Of a stretch of DNA of 64,000 bases, positions 8,605-17,679 are shown piece by piece. The DNA comes from Actinomyces lilanjuaniae (lineage in GTDB: Bacteria; Actinomycetota; Actinomycetes; Actinomycetales; Actinomycetaceae). The translations under genes were made by a program, and so were the position numbers. Location: contig NZ_CP032514.1 in the NCBI RefSeq assembly GCF_003606385.1, positions 124,001-188,000 on the forward strand. The letters are read 5' to 3'. The notes under the pieces were generated by a model. That model saw only the letters and a list, made by a program, of their open reading frames with translations. It made no database searches and was not told where the DNA came from. The number at the start of each line of letters is the position of its first letter. Position 1 is the stretch's first letter.

Positions 8605-9549
8605 ATGCCCGATGCTGACACTCCCACCTGGTCCTTCCTTGGCCCGGCGGGCACCTTCACCGAGATGGCCCTGCGCCAGGTGGCCCCCTCGGACGTGGTG
8701 CTCGACGCCTGCCAGGACGTGCCCACCGCCCTGGATCACGTCCGCTCCCGTGTGACTGAGGCCGCCGTCGTGCCTATCGAGAACTCGGTGGAGGGCGGGG
8801 TCAACGCCACCCTCGACAACCTCGTGGCCTCCACGCCCCTGGTCATCGCCGCCGAGGTGGCGGTGCCCGTCACCTTTGTCCTGGCGGGGCGGCCGGGCAC
8901 GACCCTGGAGCAGGTGGCCGCCGTGGCCACCCACCCCCACGCCTGGGCCCAGTGCCGGGGATGGGTGCGCCGCAACCTGCCGGAGGTCGCCTACGTGGCG
9001 GCTACCTCCACCTCGGCGCCGGCCCGTGCCCTGGCCGACCCGGACCAGGACCCCGGCTTTCAAGCGGTCCTGTGCAACCCGCTGGCCGCCCAGGACTACG
9101 GCTTGGAGGTCATCGCCGCAGGTGTGGCAGACAACCCCGACGCTGTCACCCGGTTCGTCAAGGTCACCCGCCCCGGGCGCGTGGGCCAGGTCACCGGGCG
9201 GACAAGACCACCCTCATGGTCCAGCTCCCCCACGACCGCTCCGGCGCCCTGCTGGACATGCTGGAACAGTTCAGTGCCCGGGGCGTCAACCTCTCGCGCA
9301 TCGAGTCCCGGCCCGTGGGGACTCCCTGGGCCGCTACCGCTTCTCTATCGACGTCGAGGGCACGTCCGCGAGGAGCGGGTCCAGGCCGCCCTCATCGGCC
9401 TGCACCGCACCTGTCCTGTGGTGCGTTTCCTGGGCTCCTACCCCCGCCTGGACGCCCGGCCGGTCGTGGTGCCCGCAGGCACCAGCGACAAGGACTTCAT
9501 GGTGGCCCGCTCCTGGGTGGCTGACGTCCTGGAGGGCAGGGCGCTGTGA
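8605..9549 (+). pseudogene. pheA: Prephenate dehydratase, frameshifted in the ACT domain
   Basis: The catalytic half is intact: SFLGPAGTFTEMAL at the start, PIENSVEGGVNATLDNL, and the TRFVKVTRP end of the dehydratase domain. This enzyme converts prephenate to phenylpyruvate in phenylalanine synthesis. The regulatory ACT domain is spread over three frames: it shifts near 9200 (into DKTTLMVQLPHDRSGALLDML), near 9315 (into DSLGRYRFSIDVEG) and near 9362 (into HVREERVQAALIGLHRTCPV), returning to the original frame for the C-terminus. The ESRP Phe-binding motif of the ACT domain is readable (LSRIESRPVG). Each break is repaired by one added G or C, so three independent single-base losses, probably sequence errors, are the simplest explanation. 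ATG 8605 is preferred over the in-frame GTG at 8599. Confidence 0.85.
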
Positions 9550-9672
9550 CACACCGGTCCTGGCTGCCGGGCTAAGGCAGCGCCGGGACCTTGGCCGCCG
9601 GGTGTGCGGGGTCGTCCAGGTTGGTGGCAAGGCGGTGGCGGGAACCTAGGTGCGCGGTCAGGTGACGTGGCG

Positions 9673-10017
9673 CTAGGCGAGCCAGTCCCTCACCCAGCGA
9701 AGCGCCTCCTCCACGATGCTGCGCTCGACGATACCTATGCGTTCGACAAGCCTCTTGCGGGAGATCGTGCGCACCTGCTCAGTCATGGCGAAGGAGTCCT
9801 GCGGCAGTCTCCCACCACGAGGAATCCGCACGTGGTTCGGCCACCCTCGGTCGATGGAGGTCACCGGGACGGTCACGACAAGCGTTGTCACAGCCTCGTG
9901 GTAATGGGCACCGGAGATGACGAGCACGGGGCGTCGCCCAGCCTGCTCACGTCCGACCGACGAGTCCGGAGCCGCCCACCACAGCTCACCGGTGCGGGGT
10001 TGGGGCATCAGCTCCAC
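9673..10017 (-). CDS. mazF: PemK/MazF-type endoribonuclease toxin
   Basis: 114 aa. The MazF fold is indicated by the N-terminal GELWWAAPDSSVGREQAGRRPVLVIS, the central VVTVPVTSIDRGWPNHVRIP and the late DSFAMTEQVRTISRKRL, corresponding to the conserved G-E-(I/V)-W, R-P-(A/V)-L-V-(I/V)-S and Q-(I/V)-R-T-(I/V) blocks. Such toxins cleave single-stranded RNA and arrest translation until neutralised by the partner antitoxin. The annotated ATG overlaps the antitoxin end by 10 nt. The fourth codon is also ATG and overlaps the antitoxin TGA as TGATG, an equally likely start. Translational coupling with the antitoxin is clear from the overlap. Confidence 0.85.
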   Translation of the reverse strand: MELMPQPRTGELWWAAPDSSVGREQAGRRPVLVISGAHYHEAVTTLVVTVPVTSIDRGWPNHVRIPRGGRLPQDSFAMTEQVRTISRKRLVERIGIVERSIVEEALRWVRDWLA

Positions 10018-10232
10018 GCGTCTGACTCCCAGTCCGCGAGCTCGGCGAGGTAGGCCTCGTCCGGCGGGTTGGCCTCCATGGCTGCCTTGAGGTCGGCAAA
10101 ACGCAGCTCGCGCTCCGCAGCCTCAGTCATCGTACGGATGGCGACGTCCATGGTCACGCCCTGGCGCTTAGCGAGCGCGAGGACTGCGTCGCGGGTACTG
10201 GTCTCGACCTTGATCGTCGTCGCCCTAGTCAT
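10008..10232 (-). CDS. Ribbon-helix-helix antitoxin partnered with MazF
   Basis: 74 aa from the ATG at 10232. The frame is open to 10268, but the upstream residues are promoter sequence and the 10232 start sits inside the inverted repeat expected of an operator. The first 45 residues (TRATTIKVETSTRDAVLALA, then KRQGVTMDVAIRTMTEAAE) form a ribbon-helix-helix DNA-binding pattern. The acidic tail (NPPDEAYLAELADWESDAW) would wrap the toxin. Gene order, overlap and size match a type II toxin-antitoxin operon with the antitoxin first, repressing its own promoter. Confidence 0.8.
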   Translation of the reverse strand: MTRATTIKVETSTRDAVLALAKRQGVTMDVAIRTMTEAAERELRFADLKAAMEANPPDEAYLAELADWESDAWS

Positions 10233-10244
10233 ACTTCTAGTATG
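10230..10244. promoter_or_regulatory. Inverted repeat at the antitoxin start, probable autoregulatory operator
   Basis: CATACTTCTAGTATG has 5-bp perfect arms (CATAC and GTATG) around a 5-bp centre and overlaps the antitoxin start codon. Type II antitoxins with ribbon-helix-helix folds usually bind such short palindromes in their own promoter. Confidence 0.5.
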
Positions 10245-10441
10245 CCCGACAGGGATACTTTCCGCCATGGCTGTTGCAGCAGACCTCCTCTCCCCGGTTA
10301 ACGAGCACGTGAGAGCGGCCGAGACGCGACATGACTACAGCCTGTGCCGAGCGTCCACCTGTGACACGTCCAGGGGGCGCCAGCACGCCGCCGGGCAGGA
10401 GCGCACAGAGGTCGAGAGACACGTCTGGGGGTGCCGACATC

Positions 10442-11648
10442 CTAGGGGCGTCGGATGAGCAGCGCGCCGTGGGTCAGCCTCACCCGCACGCCCCGGGTCG
10501 GCGGCAGGAGGTCCCCGTCAACCTCTACCAGCATCGGGGTGCTCACGCGCACGGCGACGTCCCTGCCCTGGCGCCGCACGACGCGCCCGGTGGCGCGCGT
10601 GGGGTTGGCGTAGGTGGCCGCGCGCGGTGGGAGGACCTGCCGGGCCAGCGAGCTCCAGCCCAGCACACCGCCGACCGTGTCGATGGCGGCCACGTCCAGC
10701 AGGCCGTCGTCGGGCGGGTGTCGCGCAGCAGCGTGATCCCTGCTGGCAGCATGCCGCCGTTGGCGATGAGCAGGGTGCGGGCGGTGAACCTCTCCACCGA
10801 CCCCCGGCGCCGGGGCTGCCGAGGCTGAGGACCAGGTCCATGCGGGGGAAGCGCAGGTTCTCCACCGCGGCCAGGGCGTAGGCCCCCATCCGATCCGGGC
10901 CTTGAGGCCGGGGCGAGTGGAGGCGACCAGCCCGGCGTCGAAGCCGATCCCCGACACCACCATGCAGGCGTGCTCCCGTCCCAGGGAGGGGCGTGCCCAT
11001 CCCCCGGGGGCTGGACAGGGACAACGGGGCGGCAGCTGCGTCGGTGCCGGGGGCTGCACCGCTGGCGCGGCGGCTACCACTGCGGCTGAAGGTGCTGGCC
11101 TGGTCCGGCGGCACGCCGTCATCCACCTCGGCCTGTGCAGGCTGCGTCTCACGCCGGGCGGTCAGCGCGCTCAGGGCGCCGCCCGAGCCCGCTGGGGCGG
11201 GCGAGTGGGTGCTGCTGCGCATACCGGGCAGGACCGGGCCGGTGAGAGCCGGGTGGCTACCCGGCTCATCGGCCGGGTCGGTGCGTACCCAGGCGAGGTC
11301 GGTGGGCCGTGACGTGCCGTGCGCAACCAGGCGGGCCGCCGCCGACAGGTCGCCGACCGGCAGGCGCAGGTTGCGGGCCGCGAGGTTGGCGGTGCCTGTG
11401 GGCAGGATCCCCATCTCGACGCCGGTGCCCGCCAGCCCGGCTGCCACTGAACGCACGGTCCCGTCCCCCCCGGCGGCAACCACGAGGGCGGCCCCCGACG
11501 CGACGGCCAGCCGCGCCTGGGTGGCCCCGGTCTCCGAGGTGGTCGTCTCCAGCCAGACCGGTCTGCGGTACCCCGCCTCGCACAAGGTGGTGTCCAGGAG
11601 GTCCCGGACCGCATCGGTGACCTTCTGCTTGGAGGGGTTGGCCACCAC
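10442..11648 (-). pseudogene. Diacylglycerol kinase-like (DAGK catalytic domain) protein, frameshifted
   Basis: The N-terminal half is intact: VVANPSKQKVTDAVRDLL, then the nucleotide-binding AAGGDGTVRSVAAGL and GILPTGTANLAARNL, the GGDGT and P-x-GTxN(D/L)xA signatures of the diacylglycerol kinase and sphingosine kinase superfamily. The C-terminal half changes frame at least four times: VVSGIGFDAGLVAST, MGAYALAAVENLRFPRMDL, ERFTARTLLIANGGMLPAGI and DDGLLDVAAIDTVGGVLGW are in different frames before the common end RLTHGALLIRR. A Ser/Ala-rich insertion separates the halves. The product would phosphorylate a lipid, for example in phosphatidic acid recycling. The true start is uncertain: the GTG at 11648 lacks a ribosome binding site, and the frame may begin up to 40 nt earlier. 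Confidence 0.7.
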
Positions 11649-11710
11649 GCAGGCGAGGGGGCTGCGTGGGCTCCTGCGTCCATGGGGCAGGCTACACAGG
11701 AGTCCTGGGC

Positions 11711-11716
11711 TAGGGT
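11711..11716 (+). promoter_or_regulatory. -10 box TAGGGT, probable leaderless promoter of pncA
   Basis: TAGGGT ends 8 nt before the ATG at 11724 and no Shine-Dalgarno sequence is present, the same arrangement as before pheA and serS. Confidence 0.4.
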
Positions 11717-11723
11717 GCGCCTC

Positions 11724-12328
11724 ATGGCTGACACACCTGGTGCCCGGGCTCGTCGCGCCCTTGTCATCGTTGACGTCCAGCCCACCTTCTGCGAGGGCGG
11801 CGCCTTGGCCGTGCCCGGGGCGAGGCCGTGGCCCACCGCATCGCCGCCTACGTCGCTGCTGCAGGGGACGACTACGGCCTGGTGGTCACCACCCAGGACT
11901 GGCACATCGACCCCGGCGACCACTTCTCTGCCGACCCGGACTATGTCGACACCTGGCCCCCGCACGGGGTGGCCGGGACCCCGCAGGCCCGCCTGCACCC
12001 GGCGCTGTCGGGGCTGCGGGCCGACGCAGCGCTGCGCAAAGGGCACTACTCGGCTGCCTACTCCGGTTTTGAGGCGGTCGCTGACGACGGGGCTGACCTG
12101 GAGGCCCTGCTCAGGACATGCGGTACCGAGGTGATCGACGTGGTCGGCTTGGCGCAGTCGCACTGCGTGAAGGAGACTGCTCTGGACGGGGTCGCCCGTG
12201 GCTACCGGGTACGGGTCCTCACCGACCTGACCGAGCCGGTGAGCCCCGGACTGGGCCGGGCAGCCCGGGAGGTGATGGCTGCCGCAGGGGTTGAGCTGGT
12301 GAGGTCGGGCCTGGTGCCAGGCGCCTAG
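11724..12328 (+). pseudogene. pncA: Nicotinamidase, single frameshift near the N-terminus
   Basis: The product would hydrolyse nicotinamide to nicotinate for NAD salvage. Readable landmarks are the catalytic Asp in ALVIVDVQPTFCEGG, metal ligands in TQDWHIDPGDHFS, the catalytic Lys in ALRKGHYSAAYSGF and the catalytic Cys in VVGLAQSHCVKETALDG, so the full Asp-Lys-Cys triad is present. The frame breaks at about 11820 after ALAVPG and resumes as EAVAHRIAAYVAAAG; one added G in the GGGG run at 11817-11820 restores a continuous protein of about 200 aa. With only one base missing and every motif intact, a sequence error is likely. Confidence 0.85.
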
Positions 12329-12411
12329 CCGCTCCCAGCCTGGGAGGGTGGGCAAGCCGGGCACACTAGGCGGGCTGGCGGCCAGGGGCTGGACGGCAGG
12401 TCTGTGCGGGC

Positions 12412-13368
12412 TTAGGCGGCCTGCGGTACCTGGACAGGCCGTACAGGCAGGCCCGCCTGGGTGGCCAGGGCGGAGATCAGCTCGGCCAGGCGTGCAAAGT
12501 CCGGACCTCGGGAGGAGGAGCTGCGGTATACCAGGCACAGCTGGCGTACCGGTACTGCTCCGGCCGCGTCAGGGGCGAACCGGGCCACGGCGTAGTCCTC
12601 CTGGGACCCCAGCATGCGTAGGGCGCCTTCGGGGACGACGGTGACACCCGTGCCGTGGGTGACCATACGGATGACGGTGGACAAGGTGGTTGCCACGGCG
12701 ACCGGGGGCTGGGTCCCGTAGGACTGGCACAGCGCCAGGGCCTGGTCACGCAGGCAGTTGCGCTCGTCCAGCATGAGGAGGGGGTAGTTGTCGAGCTCGC
12801 GGGTGCTCAGGTCGGTGCGACCTGCCCAGGGGTGGTCCCTGGCCGTGAGTACCATCAGCGGCTCGTCGAACATCGGGATGGCCGTGGTGCGCTGGACCTC
12901 TGAGTCGAGGGTGATGATGGCGGCATCCAGGCGCCCCTGGTTGAGCAGCTCCAGGATGTCGCTGGTGACCATCTCACGCAGCTCGAGCTCCATCTGGGGC
13001 AGCTGGTCGGCCAGGCCGTCCATGAGCACCGGAGCCAGGTAGGGGGCAATCGTGGGGATGACACCCAGGCGCATGGAGCCGGTCAGGACTGCGCCCTGGC
13101 TGGCGACGGCCTCGCTGAAGGCCTCTGCCGCGAGCACGGCCTCCCGTGCGAAGGGCAGGAGGGCCTCGCCCAGTGACGTCACCAGCACGCGCCGGGTGGT
13201 GCGTTCCACGAGCTCGCCGCCGACCCGCTTCTCCAGCGCGGTGATGGCCTGGGAGAGGCTGGGCTGGCTGACGCTGAGGGCGGAGGCTGCCTCACCGAAG
13301 TGCTGGTGGTCGCACAGTGCGACGAAGGCTCTCAGCTGTGAGAAGGAGGGGAGAGCAGAGGTAGGCAT
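12412..13368 (-). CDS. oxyR: LysR-type peroxide sensor OxyR
   Basis: 318 aa. The N-terminal winged helix-turn-helix is clear (LRAFVALCDHQHFGEAASAL, then SVSQPSLSQAITALE, residues 12-46). The effector domain carries LMLDERNCLRDQALALCQ, with Cys205 and Cys214 nine residues apart, the spacing of the redox-sensing pair Cys199/Cys208 in E. coli OxyR. Oxidation to a disulfide would switch DNA binding and activate peroxide defence genes. The gene is divergent from serS across a 294-bp region with a large imperfect palindrome, a natural site for autoregulation. No catalase or ahpC gene is in the window, so the regulon lies elsewhere. Confidence 0.9.
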   Translation of the reverse strand: MPTSALPSFSQLRAFVALCDHQHFGEAASALSVSQPSLSQAITALEKRVGGELVERTTRRVLVTSLGEALLPFAREAVLAAEAFSEAVASQGAVLTGSMRLGVIPTIAPYLAPVLMDGLADQLPQMELELREMVTSDILELLNQGRLDAAIITLDSEVQRTTAIPMFDEPLMVLTARDHPWAGRTDLSTRELDNYPLLMLDERNCLRDQALALCQSYGTQPPVAVATTLSTVIRMVTHGTGVTVVPEGALRMLGSQEDYAVARFAPDAAGAVPVRQLCLVYRSSSSRGPDFARLAELISALATQAGLPVRPVQVPQAA

Positions 13369-13525
13369 TGGGTCACGTCCTGTTGTCGCGGTAGAGGTCT
13401 GGTGGAAGATGCCTGGTGGCCGGGGCGGAAGGCTGGTGACTTGGGTGGCGGGTGAGCGGGTGGTGAGTGAGAAGTGAAGCCGAAGGAGGTGGGAGGTTTT
13501 TCTTACAAGAGAGCACTATAGGGTA

Positions 13526-13566
13526 CGCCTCACCAATAACGTTACTTTCACAGGTGATATGAGGCG
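13526..13566. promoter_or_regulatory. Interrupted palindrome in the oxyR-serS intergenic region
   Basis: The arms CGCCTCA (13526-13532) and TGAGGCG (13560-13566) flank an A+T-rich centre that holds a perfect 8-bp palindrome TAACGTTA (13537-13544). CACC and GGTG extend the symmetry at 13531-13534 and 13553-13556. The A+T content is far above the surroundings. Position between a LysR-type regulator and its divergent neighbour suggests an OxyR or promoter control site; it does not match the E. coli OxyR consensus closely. Confidence 0.4.
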
Positions 13567-13650
13567 CGTATTATCGTCTAGTCGTCGTCTGTGCCGTTCG
13601 CGCCGACCCCGGGCTGCGGGGACGGCGCGCGGACCAGGGTCGGCTCTGGC

Positions 13651-13656
13651 TACACT
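13651..13656 (+). promoter_or_regulatory. -10 box TACACT, probable leaderless promoter of serS
   Basis: TACACT ends 7 nt before the serS ATG at 13663. No Shine-Dalgarno sequence precedes that ATG, so the transcript probably starts at the initiation codon. Confidence 0.55.
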
Positions 13657-13662
13657 CGCTCT

Positions 13663-14943
13663 ATGATCGACCTGCGTGCGCTTCGCGAGAACCCCGAGCC
13701 CTTCCGTGTCAGCCAGCGTGCTCGTGGCGCGGACGCCGGGCTCGTGGACCAGGTTCTGGCGGCAGATGAGGCGCGTCGGCAGGCCCTGGGGACCTTTGAG
13801 GGGCTGCGTGCGGAGCAGAAGGCCGTCTCTCGCTCCGTGGGCAAGGCCGCGCCGCAGGAGCGCCAGGAGGTCCTGGCCCGGGCCAAGGCGCTGGCGGAGC
13901 AGGTCAAGGAGGCTGAGGCGGCTTCCAGCCGGGCCGCCGCCGACCTGGAGGAGCTGGCCCTCCAGCTGCCCAACCTCATTGCCGGGGCCCCCAGTGGGGG
14001 GGAGGAGGACTTCGTCGTCCTGCGGCACGAGGGCGGACAGCCCCGTGACTTCGCCGCTGAGGGCTTCCAGCCTGTGGACCACCTGACCTTGGGCGAGGGG
14101 CTGGACATGATCGATACCCGTCGTGGGGCCAAGGTCTCCGGCTCGCGTTTCTACTTCCTTAAGGGGTGGGGCATGCGTCTGGAGCTGGCCCTGATGACGG
14201 CGGCCCTGGACCGGGCGCTGGCTCACGGCTTCACCCCCATGACTACCCCGACACTGGTGACCCCTCAGATCATGGGCGGCACGGGCTTCCTTGGCGCCCA
14301 CAGCGACGAGATCTACTACCTTCCGGCTGACGACCTCTACCTCACCGGGACCTCGGAGGTGGCGCTGGCCGGCTACCACACTGACGAGATTCTGGACCTG
14401 GCCAGCGGCCCGCGGCGCTACATGGGCTGGTCTACCTGCTACCGGCGTGAGGCCGGGGCCGCGGGCAAGGACACCCGGGGCATCATCCGGGTCCACCAGT
14501 TCAACAAGGCGGAGATGTTCTCCTACTGCCGTCCTGAGGAGGCGGAGCAGGAGCACCAGCGGCTGCTGGCCATGGAGGAGGAGATGCTCGCTCTGGTCGG
14601 CCTGCCCTACCGGGTCATCGACACCGCTGCGGGCGACCTGGGCTCATCGGCGGCCCGCAAGTTCGACTGCGAGGCCTGGCTTCCCACCCAGGAGAGGTGG
14701 ATGGAGGTCACCTCCACCTCCAACTGCACTACCTTCCAGGCCCGCCGCCTGGCCGTGCGCGAGCGCCGTGAGAGCGGCACCGCCCCCGTGGCCACGCTCA
14801 ACGGGACGCTAGCGACCACCCGGTGGCTGGTCGCGATCCTGGAGAACCACCAGCAGGCGGACGGGTCCGTACGCGTGCCCGAGGGACTGCGCCCCTACCT
14901 GGGTGGCTGTGAGGTCATCGAGCCCGCCAGGGTCCGGGCCTGA
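13663..14943 (+). CDS. serS: Serine--tRNA ligase
   Basis: 426 aa. The enzyme charges tRNA-Ser and tRNA-Sec-type acceptors with serine in the cytoplasm. The N-terminal long coiled-coil arm (residues about 30-105, rich in Ala, Glu, Lys and Arg) binds the tRNA variable arm. The class II core has motif 1 near [18 protein letters not shown], motif 2 in [21 protein letters not shown] and motif 3 in [19 protein letters not shown] chose the ATG at 13663 ([15 protein letters not shown]), the family-typical start; the frame stays open upstream to 13591, but that includes the promoter. Three tRNA-Ser genes are in this window (19.2, 19.3 and 47.5 kb). Confidence 0.97.
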   Translation: MIDLRALRENPEPFRVSQRARGADAGLVDQVLAADEARRQALGTFEGLRAEQKAVSRSVGKAAPQERQEVLARAKALAEQVKEAEAASSRAAADLEELALQLPNLIAGAPSGGEEDFVVLRHEGGQPRDFAAEGFQPVDHLTLGEGLDMIDTRRGAKVSGSRFYFLKGWGMRLELALMTAALDRALAHGFTPMTTPTLVTPQIMGGTGFLGAHSDEIYYLPADDLYLTGTSEVALAGYHTDEILDLASGPRRYMGWSTCYRREAGAAGKDTRGIIRVHQFNKAEMFSYCRPEEAEQEHQRLLAMEEEMLALVGLPYRVIDTAAGDLGSSAARKFDCEAWLPTQERWMEVTSTSNCTTFQARRLAVRERRESGTAPVATLNGTLATTRWLVAILENHQQADGSVRVPEGLRPYLGGCEVIEPARVRA

Positions 14944-14957
14944 GACGGCTGCTCACC

Positions 14958-15995
14958 GTGCCTGACACCTCACCTGCTGCGTCCTCTGCTGCATCATCTG
15001 CTGCGTTGCCTGCCGCGCCGTCTGTCACCCGGCCCTCCGGGCCGCCCTTGCGCCTGGGCGGCGGTGGTGAAGACGCCCCGGGGCGAGGCATGCACCGGCC
15101 CCTGAGCCACGAGGAGTACCACGTGCTGGTCCAGGAGAAGGTGCGGGACCTGGACCGCCTGCACCAGTCAGGCGGGACCAACCTCGTACCCGGCCCGCGC
15201 ACTGTCGTCGCCCTGGATGTGGACGGCACCGTGCTGGACATGGACGGGAGGGTCTCCGAGCGGGTCATGGCCTCTGTCGCCCGCCTGCGCTCCTACGACG
15301 TCACGGTGGTGATCGCCACCGGGCGCGGGGTCCAGGCGGCCATGCCCGTGGCCCGTTACATGGGCCTGGTCAGTGGCTGGATGGTGTGCGCCAACGGTGC
15401 GCTCACCCTGCGCCTGGACCCCCACGCCCCCGGCGGCTACGAGGTCGTCAGCTCGTGGACCTTCGACCCCACCACCGCGATCTGCACTCTCCTGGAGGCT
15501 GTCCCGGACGGGATCGTCGCTGTGGAGGACCCCGGGGCGGGGTTCAAGGTCTCCCGCCCCTTCCCTGACGGAGAGCTGATCGAGGACTACGAGGTGGTCA
15601 GTGTCGCCGACCTGTGCTCCGCCCCGGTGACCCGGGTGGTCCTGCGTGCCCCGGGTATGCCTGTGGACCGCTTCTCCGCGCTGGTTCGTGGCTCCGGCCT
15701 GCACTCGGTGGAGTATGCCGTCGGCTGGACGGCCTGGCTGGACGTGGCGCCGCAGGGTGTGACCAAGGCGAGGGCGCTGGAGGACCTGGTGCAGCGGCTG
15801 GGTACTGACGCCTCCCACGCCCTGGCTGTGGGGGACGGCTCCAACGACGTGGAGATGCTCGAGTGGGCCGGGGCGGGTGTCGTCATGGCCAGTGCCCCGC
15901 AGTGGGTGCGCGACCGGGGCGACATCGTGACAGAGCCCGTGTGGTGGGACGGCTGCGCGGCCGTCCTGGACGCCCTGGTTGAGCGAGTGAGGTAG
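14958..15995 (+). CDS. HAD superfamily (Cof-type) hydrolase
   Basis: 345 aa. HAD phosphatase motifs are all present: motif I VVALDVDGTVLDMDGRV (nucleophile Asp, about residues 82-98), motif II VVIATGRG, motif III Lys in GVTKARALEDLVQRLG and motif IV AVGDGSNDVEMLEWAG. The C2-type cap between motifs II and III places it in the Cof/IIB subfamily, which dephosphorylates sugar phosphates or related metabolites. The first 35 residues are Ala/Ser/Pro-rich and probably disordered; an internal start near the conserved RPLSHEEYHVLVQEK is possible, but no better ribosome site is seen. It begins 14 nt after serS and probably shares its transcript, and is followed 5 nt later by the lipoprotein gene. Confidence 0.85.
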   Translation: MPDTSPAASSAASSAALPAAPSVTRPSGPPLRLGGGGEDAPGRGMHRPLSHEEYHVLVQEKVRDLDRLHQSGGTNLVPGPRTVVALDVDGTVLDMDGRVSERVMASVARLRSYDVTVVIATGRGVQAAMPVARYMGLVSGWMVCANGALTLRLDPHAPGGYEVVSSWTFDPTTAICTLLEAVPDGIVAVEDPGAGFKVSRPFPDGELIEDYEVVSVADLCSAPVTRVVLRAPGMPVDRFSALVRGSGLHSVEYAVGWTAWLDVAPQGVTKARALEDLVQRLGTDASHALAVGDGSNDVEMLEWAGAGVVMASAPQWVRDRGDIVTEPVWWDGCAAVLDALVERVR

Positions 15996-16000
15996 GACGT

Positions 16001-17545
16001 ATGCGACGTTTTCCGGCCCGTGTCCCAGCCCGTCTCCTGGGGCTGATAGGTGCTCTTGCCCTGGCTGGCGCTAGCCTGGGGGCCTGCTCCTCCGCTGAGG
16101 ACCCGGGTGGCTCGGGGGCTGCAGGCGGCTGTGACACTCTTGAGCACCTGGGCACCTTTGACGACACCGTCGTCACCGTGTCGTCTGCCCTGAGCGACAG
16201 CGAGGCCGAGCGCTTTGAGGCCTCCTTGGCGACCTTCGAGGAGTGCACGGGGATCGACGTCGTCCACACCGGCTCCAGCTCCATGGAGACCGAGCTGCTG
16301 GAGGGGACCACCGGCTCTGCCTCGGTGGCGGGACAGGAGGAGGGCCAGGAGCTGCCGGACCTGGCGATCGTGCCCCAGCCCGGGCTGGTGGCCGAGCTGG
16401 CGGAGGCGGGCGTGCTCGTGGCCCTGCCCGACCAGGTCAACGCCAACATCGAGATCGGCTGGAACCGTCAGTGGGCGCAGATAGGCACCTATGACGGTAC
16501 TGCCTACGCGGCACCGCTCATGGCCTCGGTCAAGTCCTTCATCTGGTACTCGCCGGTGGCTTTTGCTGAGAGCGGCTACGAGGTGCCCCGGTCCTGGGCT
16601 GACCTGGAGGCCCTGACCGAGCAGGTGGTGGAGGACCACCCGGACGGGGTGGTCACTCCCTGGTGCCTGGGTCTGGCTGACGGGGAGTCGACCGGCTGGA
16701 CTATGACGGACTGGCTGGAGGACACCATGCTGGCCACCCAGGGGCCGGGTCCCTATGACACCTGGGCCAGTCACCAGTCCGCGCTTGACGACCCCTCTGC
16801 GGTCAGGGCGCTCACGGCGGTGGACGACCTGGTCCTGGCTGACGGGCACGTGGACGGTGGGCGGCAAGCCGCTGCCGCCAGGAGCGTGGAGGAGGCGGGC
16901 AGCGCCCTGCTGGAGGGTCGCTGCCTCATGCTGCACGCCTCCTCCTCCTTTGAGACCATGCTGCCCGAGGGGACCATGGTCACCGACGCCGACGGGGACA
17001 GCCCGGTGGCCTACTCCACGCCGCGCGACACGGAGGACGTCGGCAGTACCGGGGATGCTGGGAGTGCGGAGGTTCCCTCCCAGGTGCCCAGCCCGGCCGC
17101 GAGCCCGACGGCGTCCTCGGCCTCCACGACGGTGCGCACCGGTGCCGCCGTCTCCGCCTTCCTCACGCCCTCTGCCGATCGTAGTGCCGCCCCGGTGCTC
17201 GTGGGCAGCGACTACCTGGTAGCCCTGGCGCAGGGAGAGGCCCAGGCCGCGCTTATGGACTACCTGACCTCGGCGCACTGGGCGCAGGAGAGGGCCTCCC
17301 TGGGGGGCGTGGCCACCGCGCACCAGGGCGTGGACGCCTCCCAGATCCCCAGCGACGTGGCCCAGCGTGCCACGACCCTGCTGCAGTCCCGGGAGACCAC
17401 GGTCCGTATGGATGCCAGTGACTCCATGCCTGCCGTGGTCGGTGCCGGGGCTCTGTGGACGGACCTGACCCGGTGGACCACGGGCGAGCTCAGCCCCAAG
17501 GAGGCCCTGTCCAGCGCGGAGAAGAGCTGGCCCCGGGAGGGCTAG
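16001..17545 (+). CDS. Extracellular solute-binding lipoprotein
   Basis: 514 aa. A lipoprotein signal peptide ends in the lipobox LGAC (residues about 24-27, after LLGLIGALALAGASLG), so the mature protein would be lipid-anchored outside the membrane. The body resembles ABC-transporter sugar-binding proteins: TVVTVSSALSDSEAERFEAS near the start, the hinge-like YAAPLMASVKSFIWYSPVAF and a C-terminal helical bundle. No permease or ATPase gene is adjacent, so it is an orphan binding protein whose transporter must be elsewhere. A Thr/Ser/Pro-rich loop (about residues 345-385) is inserted in the C-terminal lobe. The gene starts 5 nt after the HAD gene, with GTAGGA as ribosome site. Confidence 0.85.
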   Translation: MRRFPARVPARLLGLIGALALAGASLGACSSAEDPGGSGAAGGCDTLEHLGTFDDTVVTVSSALSDSEAERFEASLATFEECTGIDVVHTGSSSMETELLEGTTGSASVAGQEEGQELPDLAIVPQPGLVAELAEAGVLVALPDQVNANIEIGWNRQWAQIGTYDGTAYAAPLMASVKSFIWYSPVAFAESGYEVPRSWADLEALTEQVVEDHPDGVVTPWCLGLADGESTGWTMTDWLEDTMLATQGPGPYDTWASHQSALDDPSAVRALTAVDDLVLADGHVDGGRQAAAARSVEEAGSALLEGRCLMLHASSSFETMLPEGTMVTDADGDSPVAYSTPRDTEDVGSTGDAGSAEVPSQVPSPAASPTASSASTTVRTGAAVSAFLTPSADRSAAPVLVGSDYLVALAQGEAQAALMDYLTSAHWAQERASLGGVATAHQGVDASQIPSDVAQRATTLLQSRETTVRMDASDSMPAVVGAGALWTDLTRWTTGELSPKEALSSAEKSWPREG

Positions 17546-17615
17546 CCGAGCCGCCCCGGGACGGCTGGCGGGGAACAGGTGCCTTGGGACCTGCCGCTGG
17601 CTGGCTGTGGCCTGG

Positions 17616-17621
17616 TAGCCT
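17616..17621 (+). promoter_or_regulatory. -10 box TAGCCT upstream of the AGE epimerase gene
   Basis: TAGCCT would place transcription start near 17628, exactly at the left arm of the large hairpin at 17630-17679. No good -35 is visible. Confidence 0.35.
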
Positions 17622-17629
17622 GCGGGGTA

Positions 17630-17679
17630 GACGACGGCGGCGCGTCTGACCACCGCACCACCTCCGCGCCGCCGTCGTC
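17630..17679 (+). other. 15-bp perfect inverted repeat between lipoprotein and epimerase genes
   Basis: The arms GACGACGGCGGCGCG (17630-17644) and CGCGCCGCCGTCGTC (17665-17679) pair perfectly around a 20-nt loop. No T-run follows. The structure is either a terminator for the upstream lipoprotein gene, as is common without a U-tract in actinobacteria, or a 5'-UTR hairpin of the epimerase mRNA. It ends 33 nt before the epimerase ATG. Confidence 0.6.

Noticed and set aside
11171..12538. 455-codon - strand frame across pncA and the DAGK-like gene
   Set aside because: It covers pncA in antisense and the DAGK-like gene in the wrong frame; motifs of both real genes are elsewhere.
15587..17653. 688-codon open frame on the - strand
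   Set aside because: It is antisense to the HAD and lipoprotein genes, both of which have clear motifs, and its translation is low-complexity Arg/Gly/His. High G+C makes such long shadows common.
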